Source of the DNA: Actinomycetes bacterium
GTDB lineage: Bacteria; Actinomycetota; CALGFH01
Assembly (NCBI GenBank): GCA_030152105.1
Contig: JASLIH010000354.1
Span: 1 to 17,302, forward strand
DNA length: 17,302 bases
Direction of reading: 5' to 3'
Shown here: in pieces, positions 7,488 to 17,302 of the stretch
Position numbering within the stretch: the stretch's first letter is position 1
Layout: each line of letters begins with the position of its first letter
Position numbers and translations under genes: made by a program
The notes under the pieces: generated by a model
The model's database searches: none
What the model was told of the DNA's origin: nothing
What the model saw: only the letters and a program-made list of their open reading frames with translations

Positions 7488-7859
7488 TTACCCGCGCCGG
7501 CCCTCGCGCTGACGCTTGACGTCGACCAGCCGTTCCTCGCTGGAGCGCATGAACCGCTTGAGCTTCTGCTCGAACTCGGGGTCCTTGGCGGCGCGGCGGG
7601 GCCGGCTCGCCTCGGGCTGCCAGTCGGTGGCGGCCTGCTTGATCGACAGGTCGATCTTGCCGTCCTCCTTGACACCGACGACCTTGACCGTGACCGCATC
7701 GTCGATGCGCAGGTGCTCCTCGACCGACCGGACGTAGTTGCGGTCGATCTCGGAGATGTGGACGAGACCTGTCTCGCCCGACTCGAGCTTGATGAAGGCT
7801 CCGTAGGGTGCAATCCGAACGACGGTGCCCGGGACGATCGCCCCGATCTCGGCACTCAT
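7488..7859 (-). CDS. S1-domain RNA-binding protein (YabR/GSP13-like)
   Basis: The 123-residue protein has one S1 OB-fold domain at about residues 5-73 (IGAIVPGTVVRIAPYGAFIK, ETGLVHISEI, VKVVGVKEDGKIDLSIK). A charged tail, DPEFEQKLKRFMRSSEERL, follows. The tail resembles, from memory, the C-terminus of YabR-like proteins, which have FEDKLxxFLKxSEERL. Such proteins bind RNA and can associate with ribosomes. The ATG at 7859 was chosen because the domain begins right after it. The ATG at 7922 in the same frame would overlap the predicted -10 box and code for a segment not like the family. A Shine-Dalgarno (AAAGGAG, 7874-7880) lies 14 bases upstream, unusually far, with a hairpin between. The gene probably leads a transcript continuing through DUF501 and ppx. 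RNA targets are unknown. Confidence 0.88.
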   Translation of the reverse strand: MSAEIGAIVPGTVVRIAPYGAFIKLESGETGLVHISEIDRNYVRSVEEHLRIDDAVTVKVVGVKEDGKIDLSIKQAATDWQPEASRPRRAAKDPEFEQKLKRFMRSSEERLVDVKRQREGRRG

Positions 7860-7872
7860 GCTGGCGACCAGC
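7860..7872 (-). promoter_or_regulatory. Mini-hairpin between Shine-Dalgarno and start codon of the S1 gene
   Basis: GCTGG (7860-7864) and CCAGC (7868-7872) are perfectly complementary and separated by three bases. This hairpin fills almost the whole 14-base gap between AAAGGAG (7874-7880) and the ATG at 7859. Folding would bring the two elements close together; leaving it open would keep them too far apart for good initiation. Confidence 0.55.
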
Positions 7873-7893
7873 GCTCCTTTCAGATGAAGAACG

Positions 7894-7913
7894 GGGCCGA
7901 AGTGGCTCGGCCC
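7894..7913 (-). promoter_or_regulatory. Hairpin at predicted 5' end of the S1-DUF501-ppx mRNA
   Basis: GGGCCGA (7894-7900) and TCGGCCC (7907-7913) form a perfect 7-bp stem with a 6-base loop. With the -10 box ending at 7921, transcription should begin near 7914, so the stem would be the first thing in the transcript. No T-run follows it, so it is not a terminator for ftsB. It may stabilise the mRNA or serve as a binding site. Confidence 0.5.
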
Positions 7914-7920
7914 ACAACCC

Positions 7921-7950
7921 ATCGTAGGGATGGCCCTCCGGGAGCGTCAA
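7921..7950 (-). promoter_or_regulatory. Predicted sigma-70-type promoter for the S1 gene, DUF501 and ppx
   Basis: Read on the minus strand, a -35 box TTGACG (7945-7950) is followed after exactly 18 bases by a -10 box TACGAT (7921-7926). This is close to the vegetative consensus. It lies in the only sizeable gap of the minus-strand cluster, between the ftsB stop (7991) and the S1 start (7859), and predicts a leader of about 55 bases. The region 7951-7990 upstream is relatively AT-rich in its first part (AATTT) and has no clear terminator for eno-ftsB. Confidence 0.72.
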
Positions 7951-7990
7951 CAATTTCACGAGCGGCGTGCTTGGACCGCCTCGTCCGAGT

Positions 7991-10548
<2,558 letters not shown>

Positions 10549-11628
10549 TCAGCTCTCGGGTGCGGCGGCCAGGAACCGGGCCCGGAAGCGGCGGGCGGTG
10601 GCCCGCAGGGCCGCCTCCGGCTCGACCCCGCTGGCCCGGGCCAGGGCGACCACCTCGAACAGCAGCTCCCCCACCGCTTCCTCCAGCTCCTGGGTCCCGG
10701 CGGCCCCGGCGAGCTCGTCCAGCCGCTCCCGGACCCGGCCGGGCGACCCGGCCCCGGAGGCCAGCCCACCGGCGGGGGCGCGCTTCTGGAGCTTGGCCGC
10801 CAGCTGGAGCGCCGGCAGGGCCGACGGGATCCCGGCCAGGGGGTCGGTGCGGCCCTCCTCCTCGCGCTTGATCGCCTCCCAGTTGCGGACGACCTCGCCG
10901 GCCGACGCCACCTGGAGGTCGCCGAAGACGTGGGGGTGGCGGCGGATGAGCTTCTCGGTGATCGCCCTGGCCACCCCGTCGACGTCGAAGTCGCCGGCGT
11001 CCTCGGCCAGCTGGGCGTGGAAGACTACCTGAAGGAGCAGGTCACCCAGTTCCTCGCGCAGGTGCTCGGGGTCGCCCTCCTCGATCGCGTCGAGCACCTC
11101 GTAGGCCTCCTCGACCAGATGCCTGGCCAGCGAGGCATGGGTCTGCTCGCGGTCCCACGGGCAGCCGTCGGGGCCGCGCAGCCGGGTCTCGGTGGCGACC
11201 AGGTCGAGCAGGGCCGCCCCCTTGGGCTCCCCCACCGGATAGACCGCCTCGACCTCGATGTGGCCGCGGGCGGCCCGGTCGGCGACCAGCTGCACCAGCG
11301 GCCCGTCGTTGACCGGCGGCAGCAGCAGGGTGGCGGTGCCGTCGCGGCGGGCATGGTCGAGCAGGGCGTCGGCCTGCCGCCTGGCCTTGGCCACCGCGTC
11401 CAGGTCGAGACCCTGGCCGACCAGGAGCAGGTCGCGCCCGGCCGGACCGGTGTCCTCGGCGGGGGCGAGCACCTGCCAGGGGATCTCGGCCACCTCCAGC
11501 GCCGGCAGCGACGGGTGGTCGTCGCCCAGCACCCACACCGGCCGGGCGGCGTCCAGGGCCCGCCAGGTCTGGGGCGGGAACAGCAGCGGGACCCGCGGGC
11601 TGGACGCGACCAGCACCACTCGCGTCAT
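10549..11628 (-). CDS. mazG: Nucleoside triphosphate pyrophosphohydrolase MazG
   Basis: MazG hydrolyses nucleoside triphosphates to monophosphates and pyrophosphate, clearing damaged nucleotides. The single MazG domain starts near residue 145 with RLRGPDGCPWDREQTHASL. It continues with HLVEEAYEVLDAIEEG and EELGDLLLQVVFHAQ, giving the metal-binding EExxE (173-177) and ExxD (E193, D196) residues. A second, weaker helical segment (about 310-359, ELEEAVGELLFEVVALARAS) resembles a C-terminal repeat with a partial ExxE pattern. The first 140 residues (VVLVASSPRVPLLF ...) are a divergent N-terminal region, as in mycobacterial MazG. In other phyla this position holds a tetrapyrrole-methylase domain, which I cannot confirm here. 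The 359-residue length suits Actinobacteria. The start ATG is 8 bp after the PPIase stop, so the two form an operon. Confidence 0.92.
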   Translation of the reverse strand: MTRVVLVASSPRVPLLFPPQTWRALDAARPVWVLGDDHPSLPALEVAEIPWQVLAPAEDTGPAGRDLLLVGQGLDLDAVAKARRQADALLDHARRDGTATLLLPPVNDGPLVQLVADRAARGHIEVEAVYPVGEPKGAALLDLVATETRLRGPDGCPWDREQTHASLARHLVEEAYEVLDAIEEGDPEHLREELGDLLLQVVFHAQLAEDAGDFDVDGVARAITEKLIRRHPHVFGDLQVASAGEVVRNWEAIKREEEGRTDPLAGIPSALPALQLAAKLQKRAPAGGLASGAGSPGRVRERLDELAGAAGTQELEEAVGELLFEVVALARASGVEPEAALRATARRFRARFLAAAPES

Positions 11629-11636
11629 GGGATGCC

Positions 11637-12689
11637 TTACGGCTGGGTCGGGGTGGGCCCGCCGCCCCCGGCGGTGGTGGTCGTGGCCGCGCCGGGGGCG
11701 GTCTCGCGCTCGACCACCTTGCCGTTCTCGGCGTCCCAGCGGCCGAAGCGCGGGTTGACGGTGACCTCGGCCGACTTGACCTGCTGCTCGAACCAGCGCT
11801 GGATGGCCTGCTGGCGGCGGTCCTTGACGGCCGGCTCGAGCTTGGCCCGCAGGTCGTTGTCGAGCTTGGGCAGCCGCACCCCGACGACCTGGAGGACGTG
11901 GTAGCCGAACTGGGTCTTGACCGGCTCGGAGACCGGCGACTCGCAGGAGCCGCTGGTCTTGCCCTTGCAGTCGCCCTGGGCGACCAGCTTGTACTCGGCC
12001 GTCTCGAACGCCTTGACGGTCGCCCCCTTGGCGTTGAACCCGAGGTCGCCGGCCTTGTCCTTGCTCTGGGTGTCGATCGAGCGCTGCTTGGCCACCGACG
12101 CCCAGTCGGCCCCGGAGACCAGCTGCTGGCGGACCTTGTCGGCGGTCGCCTTGTCCTTGACCAGGACATGGCGGACGTGGACCTCGAGGAAGTCGTCCTT
12201 GCGCTGGTCGAGGGTCTCGCGCAGCTTGGCGTCGGGCGAGTACGGGACCAGCTTGACCGCGACCAGGTCGACCGCCAGCTGGACCCGCTGCTGAGCGCGG
12301 AGCACCTCCTCGGAGATCTGCCGGGTCTTCAGCAGCTCCTCGTAGTTCTGGCCCTGGGCCGTCACCTGCTGCTTGAGCTGCTCCATGCGGGCGTCGACGT
12401 CGGACTCCTCGATGGCCACCCCGGCCTTCTTGGCCCCGTCCAGCACGAGCTGGAACTGGATCAGGCCCTCCAGCGCCTGGCGGGTGGCCCCCTCGATGTC
12501 CTGGGTCTGCTGCTGGCCCGACTGCTGGGTGGCCTGCTGGCCCAGCTGGGCCGTGGTCATCTCGCTGAGGCGGTCGGTCGGGATGCCGACGCCGTTGACC
12601 GTCGCCGCGTCCTGGTTGCGGACCCCAAGGCCCCCCGAGCAGCCGGCGGCCAGGACGACGAGACACAGGACGGGGAGCAGACGGCGCAC
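11637..12689 (-). CDS. Peptidyl-prolyl cis-trans isomerase lipoprotein (SurA/PrsA-like, parvulin domain)
   Basis: This secreted folding helper should isomerise X-Pro bonds of exported proteins while held to the membrane. The lipobox LVVLAAGC places the lipid cysteine at residue 17. A SurA-N-like helical part rich in glutamine follows (GLGVRNQDAATVNGVGIPTD ...). The parvulin domain lies at about 168-270: EVHVRHVLVKDKATADKV, DKAGDLGFNAKGATVKAFE and PVKTQFGYHVLQVVG. An insertion just before the last block contains two cysteines nine residues apart (GDCKGKTSGSCES). The tail is T/G/P-rich. The frame is open up to 12761. I chose the GTG at 12689 because TGAGG (12696-12700) precedes it by 6 bases and the signal peptide is then normal; a GTG at 12701 is the alternative. 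It is co-transcribed with mazG. Confidence 0.88.
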   Translation of the reverse strand: MRRLLPVLCLVVLAAGCSGGLGVRNQDAATVNGVGIPTDRLSEMTTAQLGQQATQQSGQQQTQDIEGATRQALEGLIQFQLVLDGAKKAGVAIEESDVDARMEQLKQQVTAQGQNYEELLKTRQISEEVLRAQQRVQLAVDLVAVKLVPYSPDAKLRETLDQRKDDFLEVHVRHVLVKDKATADKVRQQLVSGADWASVAKQRSIDTQSKDKAGDLGFNAKGATVKAFETAEYKLVAQGDCKGKTSGSCESPVSEPVKTQFGYHVLQVVGVRLPKLDNDLRAKLEPAVKDRRQQAIQRWFEQQVKSAEVTVNPRFGRWDAENGKVVERETAPGAATTTTAGGGGPTPTQP

Positions 12690-12753
12690 GGCCAACCTCA
12701 CACGAACTCGACGACGACAATGCACAAGCATACCGGCGGGTGGCGCGCTCGGG

Positions 12754-12762
12754 TGCGACAAT
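12754..12762 (+). promoter_or_regulatory. Predicted extended -10 box giving a leaderless aldo/keto reductase mRNA
   Basis: TGC-GACAAT is a TGN-type -10 element ending six bases before the ATG at 12769, which places the expected transcription start on the A of the start codon. There is no Shine-Dalgarno in the preceding 20 bases. Leaderless mRNAs of this layout are common in Actinobacteria. Confidence 0.45.
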
Positions 12763-12768
12763 GCCGCG

Positions 12769-13800
12769 ATGACGAGCTATCAGCCGGCCGACGGCCGCTA
12801 CGACACCATGCGGTACCGCCGGGTCGGGCGCAGCGGGCTCCTGCTCCCCGCCATCTCCCTCGGCCTGTGGCAGAACTTCGGCGGCGACCGGCCGTTCGAG
12901 ACCCAGCGGGCGATCGTGCGCCGCGCCTTCGACCTCGGCATCACCCACTTCGACCTGGCCAACAACTACGGACCGCCCTACGGCTCGGCCGAGGAGAACT
13001 TCGGCCGCATCCTCGCCACCGACCTGCGCGGCCACCGGGACGAGCTGGTGATCTCGACCAAGGCCGGCTACGACATGTGGCCCGGGCCGTACGGCGACCA
13101 CGGTTCGCGGAAGTACCTTCTGTCCAGCCTCGACCAGAGCCTGGCCCGCATGGGGCTGCCGTACGTCGACATCTTCTACTCCCACCGCGTCGACCCGGAC
13201 ACGCCCCTGGAGGAGACCATGGGGGCGCTGGACACGGCCGTGCGCCAGGGCAAGGCGCTGTACGCCGGCATCTCCTCCTACTCGGCCGAGCGGACCCGGC
13301 AGGCGGCCGTGATCCTGCGCCGCCTCGGGACCCCGCTGCTGATCCACCAGCCGTCGTACTCGATGCTGAACCGCTGGATCGAGGACGACGGCCTGCTGGA
13401 CGTGCTCGCCGACGAGGGGGCCGGCTGCATCGTGTTCTCGCCCCTGGCCCAGGGGCTGCTGACCGGCCGCTACCTGGACGGCATCCCCGAGGGCTCGCGG
13501 GCCGCCAGGCCCGGCACCATCGACCAGGGCCAGCTCAACGACGAAACCCTGGCCAAGGTCAGGGCCCTGCACGAGGTGGCGGCCGGGCGCGGCCAGAGCC
13601 TGGCCCAGCTGGCGATCGCCTGGACGCTGCGCGACCCGCGAGTCACCTCGGCCCTGCTCGGCGCGTCCAGCGTTGCCCAGCTCGAGGACAACGTGGCCGC
13701 CCTCGACCGGCTCGACCTCAGCGACGGCGAGCTGGCCGAGATCGACCGCCACGCCACCGAGGCCGGTGTCAACCTCTGGGAGGCCTCCAGCAGCGCCTAG
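12769..13800 (+). CDS. Aldo/keto reductase, YghZ-like (AKR14 type)
   Basis: The 343-residue TIM-barrel enzyme reduces aldehydes with NADPH. Its sequence follows E. coli YghZ (L-glyceraldehyde 3-phosphate reductase) nearly block for block: [79 protein letters not shown] and [18 protein letters not shown]. The catalytic tetrad is visible as D62, Y67, K98 and H139. The C-terminal [21 protein letters not shown] belongs to the cofactor-binding end. YghZ detoxifies methylglyoxal and L-glyceraldehyde 3-phosphate; the exact substrate here is inferred. It is a single gene divergent from the PPIase, and its TAG stop shares a CTAG with the pgm stop on the other strand. It interrupts the minus-strand backbone. 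Confidence 0.95.
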   Translation: MTSYQPADGRYDTMRYRRVGRSGLLLPAISLGLWQNFGGDRPFETQRAIVRRAFDLGITHFDLANNYGPPYGSAEENFGRILATDLRGHRDELVISTKAGYDMWPGPYGDHGSRKYLLSSLDQSLARMGLPYVDIFYSHRVDPDTPLEETMGALDTAVRQGKALYAGISSYSAERTRQAAVILRRLGTPLLIHQPSYSMLNRWIEDDGLLDVLADEGAGCIVFSPLAQGLLTGRYLDGIPEGSRAARPGTIDQGQLNDETLAKVRALHEVAAGRGQSLAQLAIAWTLRDPRVTSALLGASSVAQLEDNVAALDRLDLSDGELAEIDRHATEAGVNLWEASSSA

Positions 13801-15446
13801 CCGGCCGCCTCCAGGGCGGCCGAGACGACCGCCGTGGCCTCTTCCAGGACCTGCTCCAGGTGCTCGGTGCCACGGAAGCTCTCGGCATAGACCTTGTAGA
13901 CGTCCTCGGTGCCCGACGGGCGGGCCGCGAACCAGGCGTGCTCGGTGACCACCTTGACCCCGCCGAGGGCGGCATCGTTGGACGGGGCCGAGGTGAGCAC
14001 GTCGGTGATCGGCTCGCCGGCCAGCTCCGAGGCGTGCACGTCGCTGGCGGACAGCCGCTTGAGCACGGCCTTCTGCTCGGGGGTGGCCGCGGCGTCGACC
14101 CGGCGGTAGTCGGGGTCGCCGAAGCGGGCGGTGAGCTCGCGGTACTGGGCGCCCGGGTCGGCACCCCGGCGCGCGGTCATCTCGGCGGCCAGCAGGCAGC
14201 AGACGATGCCGTCCTTGTCGGTGGTCCAGACGGTCCCGTCGCGGCGCAGGAACGAGGCCCCGGCGCTCTCCTCCCCGCCGAAGCCGAGCGAGCCGTCCAG
14301 CAGCCCGTCCACGAACCACTTGAACCCGACCGGGACCTCGTCCATCCGCCGGCCCAGGTCGGCCGTGACCCGGTCGATCATCGAGCTCGAGACCATCGTC
14401 TTGCCCACCCCGACCCGCTCCCCCCAGTCGCGCCCGCCGCCGAACAGGTAGGCGACCATCGCGGCCAGGTAGTGGTTGGGGTTGAGCAGCCCGGCCCCGC
14501 CGGTGACGATGCCGTGCCGGTCGGCGTCGGCGTCGTTGGCGAACGCCACGTCGAAGCGGTCGCGCAGGTCGATCAGCCCGGCCATGGCGTAGCGCGAGGA
14601 CGGGTCCATGCGGATCTTGCCGTCCCAGTCGACGGTCATGAACCGGAAGGTCGGGTCGACCGCCTGGTTGACCACCTCCAGGTCCAGGCGGTAGTGCTCG
14701 GCAATGGCCGACCAGTAGTCGACAGCCGCCCCGCCAAGGGGGTCGACGCCCAGGCGCAGCCCGGCCCCGCGGACCACCTCCAGGTCGACGACGGTGGCCA
14801 GGTCCTCGACGTAGGCGGCCACGTAGTCGTAGCGCTCCACGCCGGACGCGGTGGCGGCCTGCTCGGCCGGCACCCGCCGCACCCCGTCAAGGCCGGCCCG
14901 CAGCAGCCGGTTGGCCTCGTCCTGGACCCAGCCGGTGATGTCGGTGTCGGCCGGGCCGCCGTTGGGCGGGTTGTACTTGAAGCCGCCGTCCTCGGGGGGG
15001 TTGTGGGAGGGGGTGACCACGATGCCGTCGGCCAGGTGGTCGCGCCGGTCCCGGTTCCAGGTGAGGATGGCCAGCGACAGCGCCGGGGTCGGGGTCGGCC
15101 GGTCGCCCGAGTCGACCCGCACCTGGACCCCGTGGGCGGCCAGCACCTCGAGGGCGGTCCGCTGGGCCGGCTCGGACAGGGCGTGGGTGTCGCGGCCCAG
15201 GTACAGCGGGCCGTCGATCCCCTGGGCCTCGCGGTAGCGGCAGATGGCCTCGGTGGTGGCCAGGATGTGGGCCTCGTTGAACGACCCCTTGAGCGCCGAC
15301 CCCCGGTGCCCAGAGGTCCCGAAGGCGACCTGCTGGGTGGCCTCGCCCGGGTCGGGCTGCTCCTCGTAGTACGCCTTGACCAGCCGGTCCACGTCGACCA
15401 GCATCGACGCCTCGGCCGGCCGACCGGCCCGTTCGCTCACCGTCAT
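13797..15446 (-). CDS. pgm: Phosphoglucomutase (alpha-D-glucose phosphate-specific)
   Basis: The 549-residue enzyme interconverts glucose 1-phosphate and glucose 6-phosphate, linking glycolysis with glycogen, trehalose and wall-sugar synthesis. It matches E. coli Pgm (546 residues) over the full length: [12 protein letters not shown] at the start, then [12 protein letters not shown] and [16 protein letters not shown]. The active-site loop is [11 protein letters not shown], with the phosphoserine at S147. The metal loop is NDADADRHG (D305, D307, D309), followed by the sugar-binding [14 protein letters not shown] and the phosphate-binding [13 protein letters not shown] near the end. The ATG at 15446 gives the same N-terminus as E. 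coli; a GGGGTGAG sequence precedes it. It lies 66 bp after mfd on the same strand and overlaps the aldo/keto reductase stop by 4 bp. Pgm is not part of the cluster in mycobacteria. Confidence 0.97.
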   Translation of the reverse strand: MTVSERAGRPAEASMLVDVDRLVKAYYEEQPDPGEATQQVAFGTSGHRGSALKGSFNEAHILATTEAICRYREAQGIDGPLYLGRDTHALSEPAQRTALEVLAAHGVQVRVDSGDRPTPTPALSLAILTWNRDRRDHLADGIVVTPSHNPPEDGGFKYNPPNGGPADTDITGWVQDEANRLLRAGLDGVRRVPAEQAATASGVERYDYVAAYVEDLATVVDLEVVRGAGLRLGVDPLGGAAVDYWSAIAEHYRLDLEVVNQAVDPTFRFMTVDWDGKIRMDPSSRYAMAGLIDLRDRFDVAFANDADADRHGIVTGGAGLLNPNHYLAAMVAYLFGGGRDWGERVGVGKTMVSSSMIDRVTADLGRRMDEVPVGFKWFVDGLLDGSLGFGGEESAGASFLRRDGTVWTTDKDGIVCCLLAAEMTARRGADPGAQYRELTARFGDPDYRRVDAAATPEQKAVLKRLSASDVHASELAGEPITDVLTSAPSNDAALGGVKVVTEHAWFAARPSGTEDVYKVYAESFRGTEHLEQVLEEATAVVSAALEAAG

Positions 15447-15476
15447 CTGCTCACCCCAGTCCGGAAGGGTCCCGCA

Positions 15477-15496
15477 GGTACCGTACCCAACTTGGG
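15477..15496. repeat. Two adjoining short palindromes in the mfd-pgm gap
   Basis: GGTAC-C-GTACC (15477-15487) and CCCAA-C-TTGGG (15486-15496) are both perfect around a single centre base and share two bases. They occupy the middle of the 66-bp gap (15447-15512). Neither has a loop large enough for a stable RNA hairpin nor a T-run, so they look more like protein sites than a terminator. No convincing promoter is visible in the gap. Confidence 0.5.
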
Positions 15497-15512
15497 CCGC
15501 TGAATCCCTCGC

Positions 15513-17302
<1,790 letters not shown>

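Noticed and set aside
7860..7922. Longer S1 protein starting at the ATG at 7922
   Set aside because: That start would overlap the predicted -10 box and code for an N-terminus not seen in the family; the domain starts directly after the ATG at 7859.
7931..7948. Hairpin CTCC/GGAG as terminator of eno-ftsB
   Set aside because: The stem is only four pairs, lies inside the promoter spacer of the S1 gene and is not followed by a T-run.
12727..12732. TATGCT on the minus strand as -10 box of the PPIase-mazG operon
   Set aside because: Position fits a leader of about 31 bases, but there is neither a -35 match nor a TGN extension, so I did not list it as a feature.
11629..14319. Upstream continuation of the mazG frame through the PPIase, reductase and pgm genes
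   Set aside because: The translation shows no domain and is a low-complexity R/G/P mix; MazG itself starts well at 11628, 8 bp after the PPIase stop.
11898..15503. A very long plus-strand open frame (about 1200 codons) antisense to PPIase and pgm and out of frame with the reductase
   Set aside because: It lies over three well-supported genes with conserved motifs, has no recognisable domain, and long chance frames are expected in DNA of this GC content.

Overview
The window is a very GC-rich stretch of bacterial chromosome, packed with genes. Its right two thirds carries the backbone mfd - surA-like PPIase - mazG - eno - ftsB - DUF501 - ppx on the minus strand. From memory this is the mfd/mazG/eno/divIC/DUF501/ppx neighbourhood of Actinomycetota (compare Mycobacterium tuberculosis Rv1020-Rv1026), so the source is most likely an actinobacterium. 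Codon usage (C or G in almost every third position), several GTG starts and lipobox lipoproteins fit. The class cannot be fixed from the sequence; the extra genes in the cluster and the S1-domain gene suggest a lineage away from the well-studied mycobacteria and streptomycetes.

Left region (1-5769, plus strand): a carbohydrate uptake operon. It starts with the C-terminal part of a LacI-type repressor, followed by a sugar-binding lipoprotein, two CUT1-type permeases (MalF- and MalG-like), a GH130 enzyme acting on beta-mannosidic sugars, and an AadA-like nucleotidyltransferase. Spacings are 26, 4 and 2 bp, then two 4-bp overlaps (ATGA and GTGA), so the five genes from 756 are probably co-translated. 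No transporter ATPase is present; as in many CUT1 systems it is presumably a shared subunit encoded elsewhere. The likely job is import of a mannoside or related glycoside, then intracellular cleavage or phosphorolysis.

Middle region (5773-9675, minus strand): ppx, DUF501, an S1 RNA-binding gene, ftsB and enolase. Enolase and ftsB overlap by 4 bp (GTGA) and DUF501 and ppx by 1 bp. A good sigma-70-type promoter (7921-7950) lies in the 131-bp gap between ftsB and the S1 gene, which is the longest gene-free stretch here. The S1 gene's leader has two perfect hairpins, one at the predicted 5' end and one between the Shine-Dalgarno and the start codon.

Right region (9676-17302): plus-strand genes alternate with the minus-strand backbone. 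A lipobox protein with a transmembrane segment and a proline-rich tail lies between eno and mazG. An aldo/keto reductase of the YghZ type lies between the PPIase gene and pgm. Phosphoglucomutase sits directly after mfd, which runs off the right edge. All three convergent gene pairs in the window are extremely tight (3 bp, 3 bp and a 4-bp overlap sharing CTAG), leaving no space for intrinsic terminators between them.

No stretch longer than 300 bp lacks a gene. I saw no tRNA, rRNA, CRISPR array, transposase, insertion-sequence end or phage gene. Most of the window is ordinary housekeeping sequence. The items most worth a second look are the S1-gene leader, the poorly coding, G-quadruplex-rich 5' end of the DUF501 frame, the inverted repeat between eno and the lipoprotein gene, and the nucleotidyltransferase coupled to GH130.
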